Origin: Clostridia bacterium
GTDB lineage: Bacteria > Bacillota > Clostridia > TANB77 > CAG-508
Assembly (NCBI GenBank): GCA_017613275.1
Contig: JAGAED010000005.1
Span: forward strand, 52,977 to 116,976
Direction of reading: 5' to 3'
Length of the DNA: 64,000 nucleotides
Part shown: positions 37,322 to 46,511 of the stretch, piece by piece
Position numbering within the stretch: the first letter of the stretch is position 1
How the letters are laid out: each line of letters starts with the position of its first letter
Translations under genes and position numbers: made by a program
Notes under the pieces: model-generated
Told to the model about the DNA's origin: nothing
The model's database searches: none
The model's input: only the letters and a program-made list of their open reading frames with translations

Positions 37322-38245
37322 TTATTTTACATTTTTTATTATATCTTCGCTTGTTATTCCAAAGTATTTCATTAATTCTTCTGCTTTGCCAGATTTTCCA
37401 AAAGTATCTTTCATTCCAAGTCTAATCAATTTTGTTGGATAATTTTCTGTTAATACTTCTGCTATTGCTGAACCTAAGCCCCCTATAACGCTATGGTCCT
37501 CTATTGAAATTAATTTCTTAGTCTCTTTAGCACATTTTATTATCATTTCTTTATCGATTGGTTTTATTGTATGAACATCGATAACTCTGATATTTATTCC
37601 TTGTTTTTCAAGTTCTTCTTTTGCTTTCAATGCTTCTGCTACTGTTACACCTGTTGCAAATACTGTTGCATCTGTTCCCTCTCCTATTTGAACCATTTTT
37701 CCTATTTCAAATTTTTGTGTTTCATCATAAATAACAGGTGTTGCAAGTCTTCCTAGTCTTAAATATACTGGGCCATTTATTTTAGATATTTCTTCAACCG
37801 CCCATTTTGTTTGTGTGTCATCTGAAACTGAAATAACTGTCATATTGGGTAATGTTCTCATTAGAGAAATGTCTTCTAACATTTGATGTGTTGCTCCATC
37901 TTCTCCAACTGTTATTCCGCTATGTGTTGCACATATTTTAACATTCAATTGAGGATAGCACACACTATTTCTGATTTGGTCATAAGCTCTACCTGCCGCA
38001 AATACAGCAAATGTACTTGCATAAGGAATCTTTCCGCATGTTGCAAGTCCTGCTGCAGTTCCTACCATGTCTGCTTCTGCTATTCCTATATCTAAAAATC
38101 TTTCTGGAAATTCTTTTGCAAATATACTTGTTTTTGTTGCTCCAGCTAAATCTGCATCTAATACAACTACATTTTTGTTTTTTCTTCCCAATTCTGCTAG
38201 TGCTTCTCCATAACTTTGGCGTGTGGCTTTTTTCACATTTTCCAT
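37322..38245 (-). CDS. Transketolase, C-terminal subunit
   Basis: The protein (307 residues) carries the pyrimidine-binding and C-terminal domains of a split transketolase. It has VVVLDADLAGATKTSIF, IGIAEADMVGTAAGLA with the catalytic-type Glu, and the C-terminal ISIEDHSVIGGLGSAIAEVL. AGGAGG supports the start at 38245. The start touches the stop of the N-terminal subunit, so the two are translationally coupled and work together in the non-oxidative pentose phosphate pathway. Confidence 0.93.
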   Translation of the reverse strand: MENVKKATRQSYGEALAELGRKNKNVVVLDADLAGATKTSIFAKEFPERFLDIGIAEADMVGTAAGLATCGKIPYASTFAVFAAGRAYDQIRNSVCYPQLNVKICATHSGITVGEDGATHQMLEDISLMRTLPNMTVISVSDDTQTKWAVEEISKINGPVYLRLGRLATPVIYDETQKFEIGKMVQIGEGTDATVFATGVTVAEALKAKEELEKQGINIRVIDVHTIKPIDKEMIIKCAKETKKLISIEDHSVIGGLGSAIAEVLTENYPTKLIRLGMKDTFGKSGKAEELMKYFGITSEDIIKNVK

Positions 38246-39072
38246 TATCTTGCACCTCCTAATTCTTGCATAGCTTGGCAAAATTCTTCTTCACTTGGTG
38301 CTTTCCCATGCCATTCCGCCTTGTTTTCCATAAAAGATACTCCTTTACCTTTTATTGTTTTTGCAATTATACAAGTTGGTTTTCCTTTTACATTTTTTGC
38401 AACATCGAATGCATCTATTATTTCTTGAATATTATGCCCATCTATGTTTATAACTTGAAATCCAAAGCTTTTGAATTTTTCATCAATCGGATATGGACTC
38501 ATAACTTCTTCAATTGTTCCATCAATTTGTAAATTATTGTTATCAACTATTACACATAAATTATCTAACTTATATTTAGCTGATGTCATTGCCGCTTCCC
38601 AAATTTGTCCTTCTTCAATTTCGCCATCACCTAAGACACAATAAACTCTGTAATCTTTATTGTCCATTTTTCCTGCAATAGCCATACCATTTGCACTTGA
38701 CAAACCTTGTCCCAAAGAACCAGATGTCATATCTACACCAGGAACTTTATTCATATCTGGATGTCCTTGAAGATTACTTTCTATGTTTCTAAAAGTTTTT
38801 AGTTTTTCTACATCAAAAAATCCTCTATTAGCTAATGCACTATATAATGCAGGAGCACAATGTCCCTTAGACAAAACAAGCCTATCTCTATCTTCCCATT
38901 TTGGATTATTCTCATCTAAATTCATTTGGTTAAAATACAAAACTGTCATAACATCTGCAATAGAAAGTGAACCACCTGGATGCCCAGACTTATTGCTATA
39001 AACAGCTTCTATAATACCTTGTCTAACACTTTTTGCAATACCTTCTAATTCATTTATATCAGTAACTTTCAT
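38245..39072 (-). CDS. Transketolase, N-terminal subunit
   Basis: The 275-residue protein is the thiamine-diphosphate-binding half of transketolase. Key features are GHPGGSLSIADVMTVLYF, SKGHCAPALYSAL, GSLGQGLSSANGMAIAGK and the ThDP motif GDGEIEEGQIWEAAMTSAKYKLDNLCVIVDNN. Split transketolases are common in Clostridia and archaea. Confidence 0.95.
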   Translation of the reverse strand: MKVTDINELEGIAKSVRQGIIEAVYSNKSGHPGGSLSIADVMTVLYFNQMNLDENNPKWEDRDRLVLSKGHCAPALYSALANRGFFDVEKLKTFRNIESNLQGHPDMNKVPGVDMTSGSLGQGLSSANGMAIAGKMDNKDYRVYCVLGDGEIEEGQIWEAAMTSAKYKLDNLCVIVDNNNLQIDGTIEEVMSPYPIDEKFKSFGFQVINIDGHNIQEIIDAFDVAKNVKGKPTCIIAKTIKGKGVSFMENKAEWHGKAPSEEEFCQAMQELGGAR

Positions 39073-39118
39073 AAATTCACACCTTTCTCTTAGTTTGTAT
39101 CTATGATGTAATTCTATA

Positions 39119-39152
39119 CTAAAAAAGAATACTTGTAAAGTATTCTTTTTTT
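39119..39152 (-). terminator. Intrinsic terminator of the sortase gene
   Basis: AAAAAGAATACTT and its complement form a stem around GTA, flanked by A and T runs. Confidence 0.85.
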
Positions 39153-39171
39153 CATTTTTATATTTTAGTTT

Positions 39172-39864
39172 TTAGTCTTCTTTTGCAAATACTATTGTTC
39201 TTCCTGAGCTGTCGTCTGTACAAGTTGATAAAGTTATTTCTGCTTTACCATTTGTATCTCTTTGATAGAATGATGTATCATCAGGTGTTGTTACAAAATG
39301 ATGATATACAGTGTATGTTTTTTTCTTTCCTTCATAGTCTGTAATGTAGATTTTATCTCCATTTGTAACTTTTTTTAGATTTGAAAAGAATTGTCCGTTT
39401 CTATAATTATGTCCTATTATTACAGTGTTTCCAACTTGGTTAAGTCCTGCACCATATAGTATTGCAACTGAATTTTCTATTGAACTTTTAGAAACTTTAT
39501 CTAATACTGGATATTTAAAGTTTATTTTTGGTATTTCCATTGTTCCATTTACAATAAAACCATTATATGTTTGTTTTTTAGTTCTTACAGTATTAGATGA
39601 TGATGATGATGAATTAACCGTAAGGTCACCTATTGAGCTATTTGTTGGTGTTGTATTTTCTTCTGGTAACTTTGAATTTAAATCTTCATTATCATCTGAA
39701 GATCCTATATCTCCCTCGTAATTGTTTACAAAAGTTTCAGCTTCTTGCGTATTATTATTGTTTTGTACAAATTGGAATACTAAAAATCCTATTAATCCAA
39801 TTATTCCAATAACAACTATTACTAAAATTACTGTTAAAAGTTTGTTATATTTACTCTCAAACAT
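39172..39864 (-). CDS. Sortase family transpeptidase
   Basis: The 230-residue protein has an N-terminal transmembrane anchor (residues about 8-32) and a linker rich in acidic residues and Ser. The sortase barrel follows: NGTMEIPKINFKYPVL, His in IIGHNYRNGQFFSNL, Cys in EITLSTCTDDS and Arg in GRTIVFAKE, which is a complete catalytic triad. The start at 39864 follows GGAGG; an upstream ATG overlaps that site. It would join surface proteins to the wall or to each other. No classical LPxTG substrate is seen in the window. Confidence 0.9.
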   Translation of the reverse strand: MFESKYNKLLTVILVIVVIGIIGLIGFLVFQFVQNNNNTQEAETFVNNYEGDIGSSDDNEDLNSKLPEENTTPTNSSIGDLTVNSSSSSSNTVRTKKQTYNGFIVNGTMEIPKINFKYPVLDKVSKSSIENSVAILYGAGLNQVGNTVIIGHNYRNGQFFSNLKKVTNGDKIYITDYEGKKKTYTVYHHFVTTPDDTSFYQRDTNGKAEITLSTCTDDSSGRTIVFAKED

Positions 39865-39946
39865 AATTTTATCCTCCATATTTTTGCATATTTTCGTATA
39901 TTAATTATAACACATTTTTCATAAAAATAATAGATTTTTATGTAAT

Positions 39947-40291
39947 TTAAGTAAATTTTTTGCATAAGTCTTCTCCGGCTAAAACATGGAAATGTAAGTG
40001 CATTACTTCTTGTCCACCATCTTTACCGCAATTTACTACTACTTTAAATCCTTTTTCTTTGAATCCCATTTCTTCTGCTAATTTATTTATTACACCATAT
40101 ATTTTCCCAACTATTGCTTCATCTTCTTTTTCTAAATGAGCAACTGATGGTATGTGTTTTTTTGGTATTACCAAAATATGTATTGGTGCTACTGGGTTTA
40201 TATTATCAAATGCAAGTATTTCGTCATCTTCATAGAATTTTTTTGAAGGAATTTCCCCCTTAATTATTTTACAAAATATACAATCTTCCAT
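39947..40291 (-). CDS. HIT family nucleotide hydrolase (HinT-like)
   Basis: The 114-residue protein has the N-terminal CIFCKIIKGEIPSKKFYEDD with zinc-type cysteines, AFDNINPVAPIHILVIPKKHI, and the histidine triad HLHFHVLAGE near the C-terminus. HinT-type enzymes hydrolyse adenosine phosphoramidates, including those formed from aminoacyl adenylates. It lies 9 nt downstream of alaS, a link that makes biochemical sense. Confidence 0.94.
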   Translation of the reverse strand: MEDCIFCKIIKGEIPSKKFYEDDEILAFDNINPVAPIHILVIPKKHIPSVAHLEKEDEAIVGKIYGVINKLAEEMGFKEKGFKVVVNCGKDGGQEVMHLHFHVLAGEDLCKKFT

Positions 40292-40300
40292 TTTTATCTC

Positions 40301-42056
40301 CTATCCTATTATTGCCTTTATTCTTCTGATTCCAGCTGAACTAGCTTCTTCTTTTTTTATTTTAAATGTTCCAATTTCTCCTGTATGTTTAACATGAGGC
40401 CCTCCGCAAAGTTCTTTTGAAACTGTACCAATTGAATATACTGTAACTACATCTGGATATTTTTCTATAAACATGCACTCTGCTCCAGATTTTATTGCAT
40501 CTTCTTTTGACATTTCTTCTACTATTACAGGTAAATCTTCTTTAATCCATTGGTTTACCAAGTCCTCTGTTTTTTGTTTTTCTTCATCTGTCATTTTGTG
40601 ATCACAGTTGAAGTCAAATCTCATTCTTTCTGTTGTTATATTTGAACCTCTTTGATGTGTGTCTGCTCCTAAAACTACTTTTAGTGCAGCATTTAGAAGG
40701 TGTGTTGCTGTATGATATTTTGTTTCTATTTCTCCATCTCCTGCTAAACCGCCTTTGAATTTTTGAGCTGACCCTTGTCTTGATTTTTCTTGATGAGCTT
40801 TAAATAGTTCTTCAAATTCTTTCATGTCAACTTCCATACCATTTTCTTCTGCTAACTCTTTAGTAACTTCTGGTGGGAAACCATAAGTATCATATAATTT
40901 GAAAACTACATTTCCATCTATTTTGTTTTTACCAGCTTGTTTGCTATTATTCATTGCTTTTGTAAACTCTTTTTCTCCATGATTTAGAGTTTTTACAAAT
41001 TTATCTTTTTCTTCTACTAGAACGCCAATGATTTCATCCTTTTTATTAGCTAAATCAGGGTACATTTCGCTTAAGTTTTCCACATAAATCGCTATAAGTG
41101 TTGATATTTCAGCTAAATCTATTTGTAGTTTGTTCATGTGTCTTATTGCTCTACGAATAAGTCTTCTTAAAACATATCCTCTATCCACATTGCTTGGTCT
41201 TCCACCATCTGCAATTATCATCATACTTGCTCTTAAATGTTCTGCTACAATTCTCCTGCTTTCTATTATATCAACTTTTTGAAGCTCTGCTATTTTGTCC
41301 ATTACAGGTTTGAATAATTCTGTATCAAATGGAGTTTCTTTTCCTTGTAATAACATTGTCATTCTTTCTAATCCTAAACCTGTATCAACATTTCTTTGTG
41401 ATAGTTTTGAATATTTTCCATCTTTATCTTTAAAATATTCCATAAATACATTGTTCCAAATTTCAACATATTTACCACAATCACATGATGGTTGGCAATC
41501 AGCTGAACATGCTGGTTTTCCGGTATCATAGAACATTTCTGTATCTGGTCCACATGGTCCTTCTTCTCCAGCTATCCACCAGTTGTCATCTTTTCCATAA
41601 TAATAAATGTGACCATCTAATATTCCAGCTTTTTTTCCAACATTCTGCTGCAACTTCATCTCTTGGGCAGTCTTCATCACCTTTAAATACTGTAACTGAT
41701 AGTTTTTCTACTGGAATTTGAAGTTCTTTTGTTAAGAAATCAAAACTCATTTGGATTGATTCTTCTTTAAAATAATCTCCAAGTGACCAGTTTCCAAGCA
41801 TTTCGAAATATGTTAAGTGTCTATTATCTCCAACTTCTTCTATATCGTTTGTTCTTACACATTTTTGAAAATCTGTAAGACGTGTTCCTGCTGGATGTTT
41901 TTGCCCTAATAAATAAGGTACAAGTGGTTGCATTCCAGCTGTTGTAAATAATACAGATGGATCATTTTCTGGAATCAATGGTGCTGATGGTATTACACTA
42001 TGACCTTTACTTTCAAAAAATTTTAAATATTTGTTTCTTATATCTATTGCTTTCAT
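40301..42056 (-). CDS. alaS: Alanyl-tRNA synthetase, short form, with a +1 frameshift in an A7 run
   Basis: AlaS charges tRNA-Ala. Conventional reading gives two pieces, 41586-42056 and 40301-41680. Removing one A from the seven-A run at 41630-41636 (minus strand TGG-A7-GCT) joins them into about 584 residues reading [20 protein letters not shown]. The class II catalytic core is complete, as is the editing domain with [11 protein letters not shown] and a final [13 protein letters not shown]. The protein stops right after the editing domain, so the C-terminal C-Ala domain of the usual about 880-residue enzyme is missing. There is no CGG at the lesion. Sequencing error and transcriptional slippage are both possible. 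Confidence 0.9.
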
Positions 42057-42140
42057 TTCTCTACTTTCCTTTCCCTAAAGGCTTAATTCATTTATACTTG
42101 TATATTTTACTATAAAAATATTGATTTATCAAGGTTTTAT

Positions 42141-42725
42141 TTATTTTTCTTCCAAATATTTTACAAATTTTTCTATTAGCCTTCCTCTATGGCTTATTTT
42201 ATTTTTTTCCTCAGCTGGAATTTCAGCAAATGTTTTTCCATATTCACAAACAAAAATTGGATCATAGCCAAAGCCATTATTTCCTTTTGCTTCATATGCT
42301 ATCCTTCCTTCTGTAATGCCTTCAAATATATGTTTTTCTCCATTTTCATCTATGTAACAGCCCACACACTTGAATCTTGCTGTTCTCTTTTCGTCTGGAA
42401 TATCTTTTAAAAGTGTAAGAATTTTATTTCTTCTATCTTCATCTGTCGCATTTTCTCCCGCAAACCTATGTGAATATACTCCCGGTGCTCCATCTAAAGC
42501 ATCAACCTCCAAACCTCCATCTTCAGCTAATACAGGCTTTTTTGTTAGATTATATATTGCTTCTGCTTTTAATATTGCATTTTCTTCAAATGTTGTACCT
42601 GTTTCATCCACTTCCAAATTAAATCCCGCTTCTTTTTGAGATATTATTTTTACATCTCCATTTTTAAGCTTTGCTCTTATTTCTCTTAATTTATTTTCAT
42701 TATTACTTGCAAATATTATTTCCAT
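42141..42725 (-). CDS. rdgB: Non-canonical purine NTP pyrophosphatase (XTP/dITPase, RdgB/HAM1)
   Basis: This enzyme removes XTP, ITP and dITP from the nucleotide pool. The 194-residue protein starts MEIIFASNNENKLREIRAKL. It has ETGTTFEENAILKAEAIY, LAEDGGLEVDALDGAPGVYSHRFAG and the terminal GFGYDPIFVCEYGKTFAEI plus KNKISHRGRLIEKF. All family motifs are present. Confidence 0.96.
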   Translation of the reverse strand: MEIIFASNNENKLREIRAKLKNGDVKIISQKEAGFNLEVDETGTTFEENAILKAEAIYNLTKKPVLAEDGGLEVDALDGAPGVYSHRFAGENATDEDRRNKILTLLKDIPDEKRTARFKCVGCYIDENGEKHIFEGITEGRIAYEAKGNNGFGYDPIFVCEYGKTFAEIPAEEKNKISHRGRLIEKFVKYLEEK

Positions 42726-42763
42726 GATATTTTTCTCCTTTTAAATTTGTTACAGGACACTTG

Positions 42764-42835
42764 ATTAACTTTTTGGGACACTTTCAAAATGTTAAGTCAT
42801 GTCTTAACATTTTGAAAGTGTCCCAAAAAGTTAAT
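42764..42835. repeat. AGTGTCCC-core intergenic hairpin, copy 9 (head-to-head pair)
   Basis: Perfect arms of about 33 bp, each with CTTTTTGGGACACTTTC or its complement, surround the loop TCATGT. It is the largest member of the family in the window. It lies between the aldolase 3' end and the rdgB start. Confidence 0.9.
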
Positions 42836-42877
42836 TAAATCTAATCCAGCCCAAATTGTAATTATGTTTCAACCATT

Positions 42878-43765
42878 TTATGTTATAGACGCTTCATAAA
42901 TCTTAACAATTACACTATTTAAAAGATTATCAAATTCTTCTTGTGTTTGGTCTACTCTTAAATCTTGTAATAATGCTCTTGAGAAGCTTGCTATCATTCT
43001 ATTATTTTTAGCTAGTTTTTCAACAGCTGTATCTATATCGTATCCACCTGAAAGTGCTACAACTCTAACTACACAGTCAAAATCATATAAATCTAAATAT
43101 AGATTTTCTTTTGTTGGGATTGTGAATTTAAACATTATTTTATCTTCAGAATTCCATTCTTTTAATTTTGCAACTATTTCTTCTTTTAGAATTTCTTCGC
43201 ATAGTTCTTTGTCTGCAGAATTTATATCAACTTCTGGCTCGATTATTGGAACTAATCCATTGTCACATATTGTTTTAGCAAAATCAAATTGTTGTGCAAC
43301 TACAGCTTTTATTCCTTCTCTATTTGCACTATAAATTACAGAACGCATTTTAGTTCCAAATACATTGTGTGAATTTGCAACTGTTAATTGTTCAACTAAG
43401 TTTGGTATTTCTTTCATTAGTTTTACACCATTTTGTTCATCTTGAAGTCCTTTATCAACTTTTAAGAAAGAAATAATTCCTTTATCTTCCCATAAGTATT
43501 CAGATGTATATTTTTCTCCTATTTTTGAAAGCATTGTTTTTTCAAATAGTATTGCACCTACAATGTGTTCATTTGTGAATGCATTGCTTGTAAATACTCT
43601 TTTTCTCATTTCATGGATTAAATCAAACATTTCCTCTTCTGAAGAATATTGATCTTCGTTTATTCCATAAGCTTTTAATGTTTTGCTACTGCTTCCGCCA
43701 CTTTGGTCAAGTGCTGCAATAAATCCTTTCTTTGTTTTCATCATTTCTAACATTTTTTCATTCAT
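42878..43765 (-). CDS. fda: Fructose-bisphosphate aldolase, class I
   Basis: Class I aldolases cleave fructose-1,6-bisphosphate through a Schiff-base lysine, without metal. The 295-residue protein starts NEKMLEMMKTKKGFIAALDQSGGSSSKTL, like the Staphylococcus-type enzyme. It contains IVGAILFEKTM, FLKVDKGLQ, VPIIEPEVDI and MFKFTIPTKENLY, which should hold active-site lysines, and VALSGGYD. AGGGAAGG supports the start. It is a stand-alone glycolytic gene. Confidence 0.92.
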   Translation of the reverse strand: MNEKMLEMMKTKKGFIAALDQSGGSSSKTLKAYGINEDQYSSEEEMFDLIHEMRKRVFTSNAFTNEHIVGAILFEKTMLSKIGEKYTSEYLWEDKGIISFLKVDKGLQDEQNGVKLMKEIPNLVEQLTVANSHNVFGTKMRSVIYSANREGIKAVVAQQFDFAKTICDNGLVPIIEPEVDINSADKELCEEILKEEIVAKLKEWNSEDKIMFKFTIPTKENLYLDLYDFDCVVRVVALSGGYDIDTAVEKLAKNNRMIASFSRALLQDLRVDQTQEEFDNLLNSVIVKIYEASIT

Positions 43766-43873
43766 AATTTTTACCTTCCCTTTCGTATTTTGTCAAAATT
43801 TCAAATGCATGCATTTGATAATGTCCTTCCCTATTATATATAAAATTCAAAATATATCAAGGATTTTTTGAAA

Positions 43874-44185
43874 TTATTTTACAGCATTTATTAATTCTGT
43901 TTTATCTGTAACTCCTACAAATGTTTTTACTACATTTCCACCTTTAAAAATCATTATTGTTGGAATGCTCATAATATTGAATTTTTGTGCTAGTTCAAGA
44001 TTTTCATCTGTATTTACCTTTCCTACTTTTACTTCTTCTCCAAGTTCTTCTGCAACTCCGTCTATAATTGGTGACATCATTTTACATGGTCCACACCAAT
44101 CCGCATAGAAATCTAATATTACTGTTTTTTCAGATTTCATTACTTCTTCTTCAAAATTTTCTTCACTTATTTTTAAAACACTCAT
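43874..44185 (-). CDS. trxA: Thioredoxin
   Basis: This 103-residue thioredoxin has the active site DWCGPCKMMSPI and the cis-Pro segment FNIMSIPTIMIF. It lies 2 nt downstream of the reductase gene, so the pair forms a redox operon. Confidence 0.96.
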   Translation of the reverse strand: MSVLKISEENFEEEVMKSEKTVILDFYADWCGPCKMMSPIIDGVAEELGEEVKVGKVNTDENLELAQKFNIMSIPTIMIFKGGNVVKTFVGVTDKTELINAVK

Positions 44186-44187
44186 TA

Positions 44188-45039
44188 CTATTTCCTCCTT
44201 ATATTTTTAGCAGCATCTAATCCAGCTCTAGCTCCATCATACGCTGCTTTACACACTTGCAATAAACCGCCTGTTACGTCTCCACATGAATATAAGCCTT
44301 CTATATTTGTTTGCATGTTTTCATCAACTTTTATATTATCTTTTTCTAACATTACGCCCATTTTCTTTGCAAAGTCGCTTCCACCAGCTTTTCCAAGTGC
44401 AATGAATATTCCATCTACCTCTAAATGTTCTCCATCTTCAAACTCGATTGATTTTACGTGTTCTTCTCCATGTATTTCTTTTATTTTTTTTGTTACAATT
44501 TCATAATCTGATGAAGTTTCCATTTCTAATCCATTTGTTAGAATTTTAACATTGTTTGCAATATTTTTCAAGTCATCTGATTCACTTACTGCAAAGTCTC
44601 CATTCCCAATGACTACAACATTTTTGCCTCTATAAAAAAATCCGTCACAAATTGCACAATAACTTATTCCTTTTCCCTCAAATTGAAGAATTCCTTTTAT
44701 ATTTGGTCTTAGTTTTTTATTACCTGTTGATATTATTACTGATTTTGATTTATACTCTCCTTTTGTTGTTTTTACCGTAAATTCTTCGACTTTTTCTATA
44801 TGCAATACTTCTTCATTTCTAACTTCTATTCCAAGATTTTTGGCTTGTTCTATTCCATTTTCATACAAAGATTTTCCATCTATTCCATCTACAAATCCAT
44901 AATAGTTTTCTATTTTTTCAGCTTTATCTAAGTTAGATTCACCATAATATAAAACTAATACATTTGCCCCTGCTCTTTTCGCATACAAACTTGCTGAAAT
45001 TCCTGCAGGTCCTGCTCCTATTATTATAATATCATACAT
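44188..45039 (-). CDS. trxB: Thioredoxin reductase-like flavoprotein
   Basis: The 283-residue protein has the FAD motif IIIGAGPAGISASLYAKRAGA, the redox pair CAICDG (one residue unlike the usual CATCDG), a second nucleotide-binding GNGDFAVSES and the C-terminal GLYSCGDVTGG. It is somewhat shorter than classical TrxB. The NADPH-binding motif GxGxxA is altered (GNGDFA), so the electron donor could be a ferredoxin or another carrier. It precedes trxA. Confidence 0.9.
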   Translation of the reverse strand: MYDIIIIGAGPAGISASLYAKRAGANVLVLYYGESNLDKAEKIENYYGFVDGIDGKSLYENGIEQAKNLGIEVRNEEVLHIEKVEEFTVKTTKGEYKSKSVIISTGNKKLRPNIKGILQFEGKGISYCAICDGFFYRGKNVVVIGNGDFAVSESDDLKNIANNVKILTNGLEMETSSDYEIVTKKIKEIHGEEHVKSIEFEDGEHLEVDGIFIALGKAGGSDFAKKMGVMLEKDNIKVDENMQTNIEGLYSCGDVTGGLLQVCKAAYDGARAGLDAAKNIRRK

Positions 45040-45086
45040 ATCTTTTTCTCCTATTAAAAATATTACATCTGTATTCTACCCCAAAA

Positions 45087-45122
45087 ATAAAAAAATCTCA
45101 ATAAATTTTGAGATTTTTTTAT
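45087..45122 (-). terminator. Intrinsic terminator of yunB
   Basis: AAAAAATCTCAA and its complement form a stem around TAAA with T-runs, just after the yunB stop. Confidence 0.85.
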
Positions 45123-45129
45123 TTTTTGC

Positions 45130-45850
45130 TTATTGCATTACTTCCATTGCATCTTCTTGTTTTAACCCCTCTAAATTATAGTATGTTTCTGGAATATGCC
45201 CTACTATTACATTTTCAGCTATTAATACTTGATTTGTAATTTTCTTAGTTATGTTTTTAAAAGGTGTTAAAATGCTTAATTCGCAGTCAACTTTCAGGTA
45301 TACTCTATGTAATGTTTGATTTATTCCTTGTGCAGAAAATTCACTTTTTAATTCTGTATTCACATTTCCTATTGATGATATTTTTATATGAATTGTTGGA
45401 CCATGCCCAGCTAAAAGTTTCATGCCTGTAAAGGTTCCGAAGTGCAATCCCAACTTCATCTCTTCCTTGCTTATTTATTTCTTCTTGAATTCTCACTGCA
45501 ACATCTGATGTTATTTGATTTATCTGAACAACATTTGCTTTTAAAAATGACACTGTTCCATCTTCATTTTTTTCAACTGTAAAAAGCTCATCATAAGTAT
45601 GTTCTTTCATTATTTCTGTTGCTTTTTTATTTGAAATTATTGTAGCAAGTGATATTGCTTTGTTTTCGCATAATGTTGTAAAAACTGGTTCAACTGCGTC
45701 TAATACAAGTTTTAATGTTGCAAAAGCTATAAAAACTATAATTATTAACTTTGTTTGTCTTTTATGTTTTACATTATCAGCTCTTCTTTTATTTTTATAA
45801 AATATGAATTTGGGCAACCTTAATCTCGGTCTAGAATAAATAATACTCAT
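45130..45850 (-). CDS. yunB: Sporulation protein YunB, needing a +1 frameshift at CGG
   Basis: YunB is a sigma-E-controlled sporulation membrane protein. Conventional reading gives 45341-45850 plus an orphan frame 45130-45459. Skipping the C at 45439 (CTT CGG A) joins them: 45850-45440 and 45438-45130, giving 239 residues, near the usual length. Across the join the sequence reads DEVGIALGTFTGMKLLAGHGP, which restores the family's LGTxTGxxLLAG motif. A transmembrane helix lies near residues 34-53 and the rest is extracytoplasmic. The joined protein contains no other CGG codon. Confidence 0.9.
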
Positions 45851-45920
45851 ATCTCCTCCATATTTTATTATATGAAAGTTTGTTTAAAAAGAACCAAAAA
45901 AGATTTTAAAATTGGCATAT

Positions 45921-45953
45921 AAAAAACTCTCTCATAAAGAGAGAGTTTTTTGA
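45921..45953 (-). terminator. Intrinsic terminator of the 64-residue gene
   Basis: AAAAACTCTCTC and its complement form a stem around ATAA, followed by a T-run on the minus strand. Confidence 0.85.
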
Positions 45954-45960
45954 CACGAAG

Positions 45961-46155
45961 TTATTTGAACTGTGCATGTTCTCTCACGGCTCTATACTTT
46001 CCGTTAGGCAGTTTTTCGACAAATCCTCGAATTTCTTTCCAGCCGTGTTCTTCAGAATGCACCTCACGAATTGCCTGTAAAACCTTTAATGCTTCATTTT
46101 CTGTCTTCTTTTCAAAAGGTGATACAAAAACTTCTCTATAAACTTCTCTTGTCAT
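45961..46155 (-). CDS. Small protein of unknown function behind an operator-like palindrome
   Basis: I do not recognise this 64-residue, charged, soluble protein. It begins MTREVYREVFVSPFEKKTEN and contains EEHGWKEIRGFVEKLPNGKY. AAGGAGG lies just before the ATG. It has its own promoter, a palindrome over the transcription start and a strong terminator, so it is a tightly defined single-gene unit. It uses CGT and CGA for Arg. A small regulated accessory or phage-derived protein is possible, but nothing proves it. Confidence 0.72.
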   Translation of the reverse strand: MTREVYREVFVSPFEKKTENEALKVLQAIREVHSEEHGWKEIRGFVEKLPNGKYRAVREHAQFK

Positions 46156-46203
46156 AATTATTCCTCCTTGCGTATTAACGCATCATGTTGTTAATAAATT
46201 GTA

Positions 46204-46268
46204 TGTAACGGAGTACTGTAAGGTGTTACATTACTAATAATTATATCACATTTTACATAAAATTGCAA
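46204..46268 (-). promoter_or_regulatory. Promoter and operator-like palindrome of the 64-residue gene
   Basis: On the minus strand TTGCAA (46263-46268), a 17-bp spacer and TATAAT (46240-46245) form a good promoter. Overlapping the start region is an inverted repeat TGTAAC-N15-GTTACA (46204-46230), well placed for a repressor. Confidence 0.72.
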
Positions 46269-46300
46269 AAAGTTTTTGACTCTTACAATTATTATATAAA

Positions 46301-46330
46301 AAAACACATAGCTATTGCTATGTGTTTTTA
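46301..46330 (-). terminator. Intrinsic terminator of tRNA-Gly
   Basis: AAAACACATAGC and its complement form a stem around TATT with T-runs, adjacent to the tRNA 3' end. Confidence 0.85.
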
Positions 46331-46404
<74 letters not shown>

Positions 46405-46483
46405 ATTTCCCTTGACATTTATAGATTATAAAGGTTTTTGTTATTTTTGTCAATAGTTTTTTCATAATTTTATAAAAAAATAT

Positions 46484-46508
46484 AAAGGCCAGCAAATGCC
46501 AGCCTTTG
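46484..46508 (-). terminator. Probable terminator of the lytic transglycosylase gene
   Basis: AAAGGC and GCCTTT arms with an inner AGCAAATGCC hairpin sit right after the stop codon. The following T-run is weak. Confidence 0.55.
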
Positions 46509-46511
46509 TAT

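Noticed and set aside
41628..41640. dnaX-like -1 frameshift in alaS at the A run
   Set aside because: A -1 move at the A run leads to the wrong frame. The alignment needs +1, that is one A fewer.
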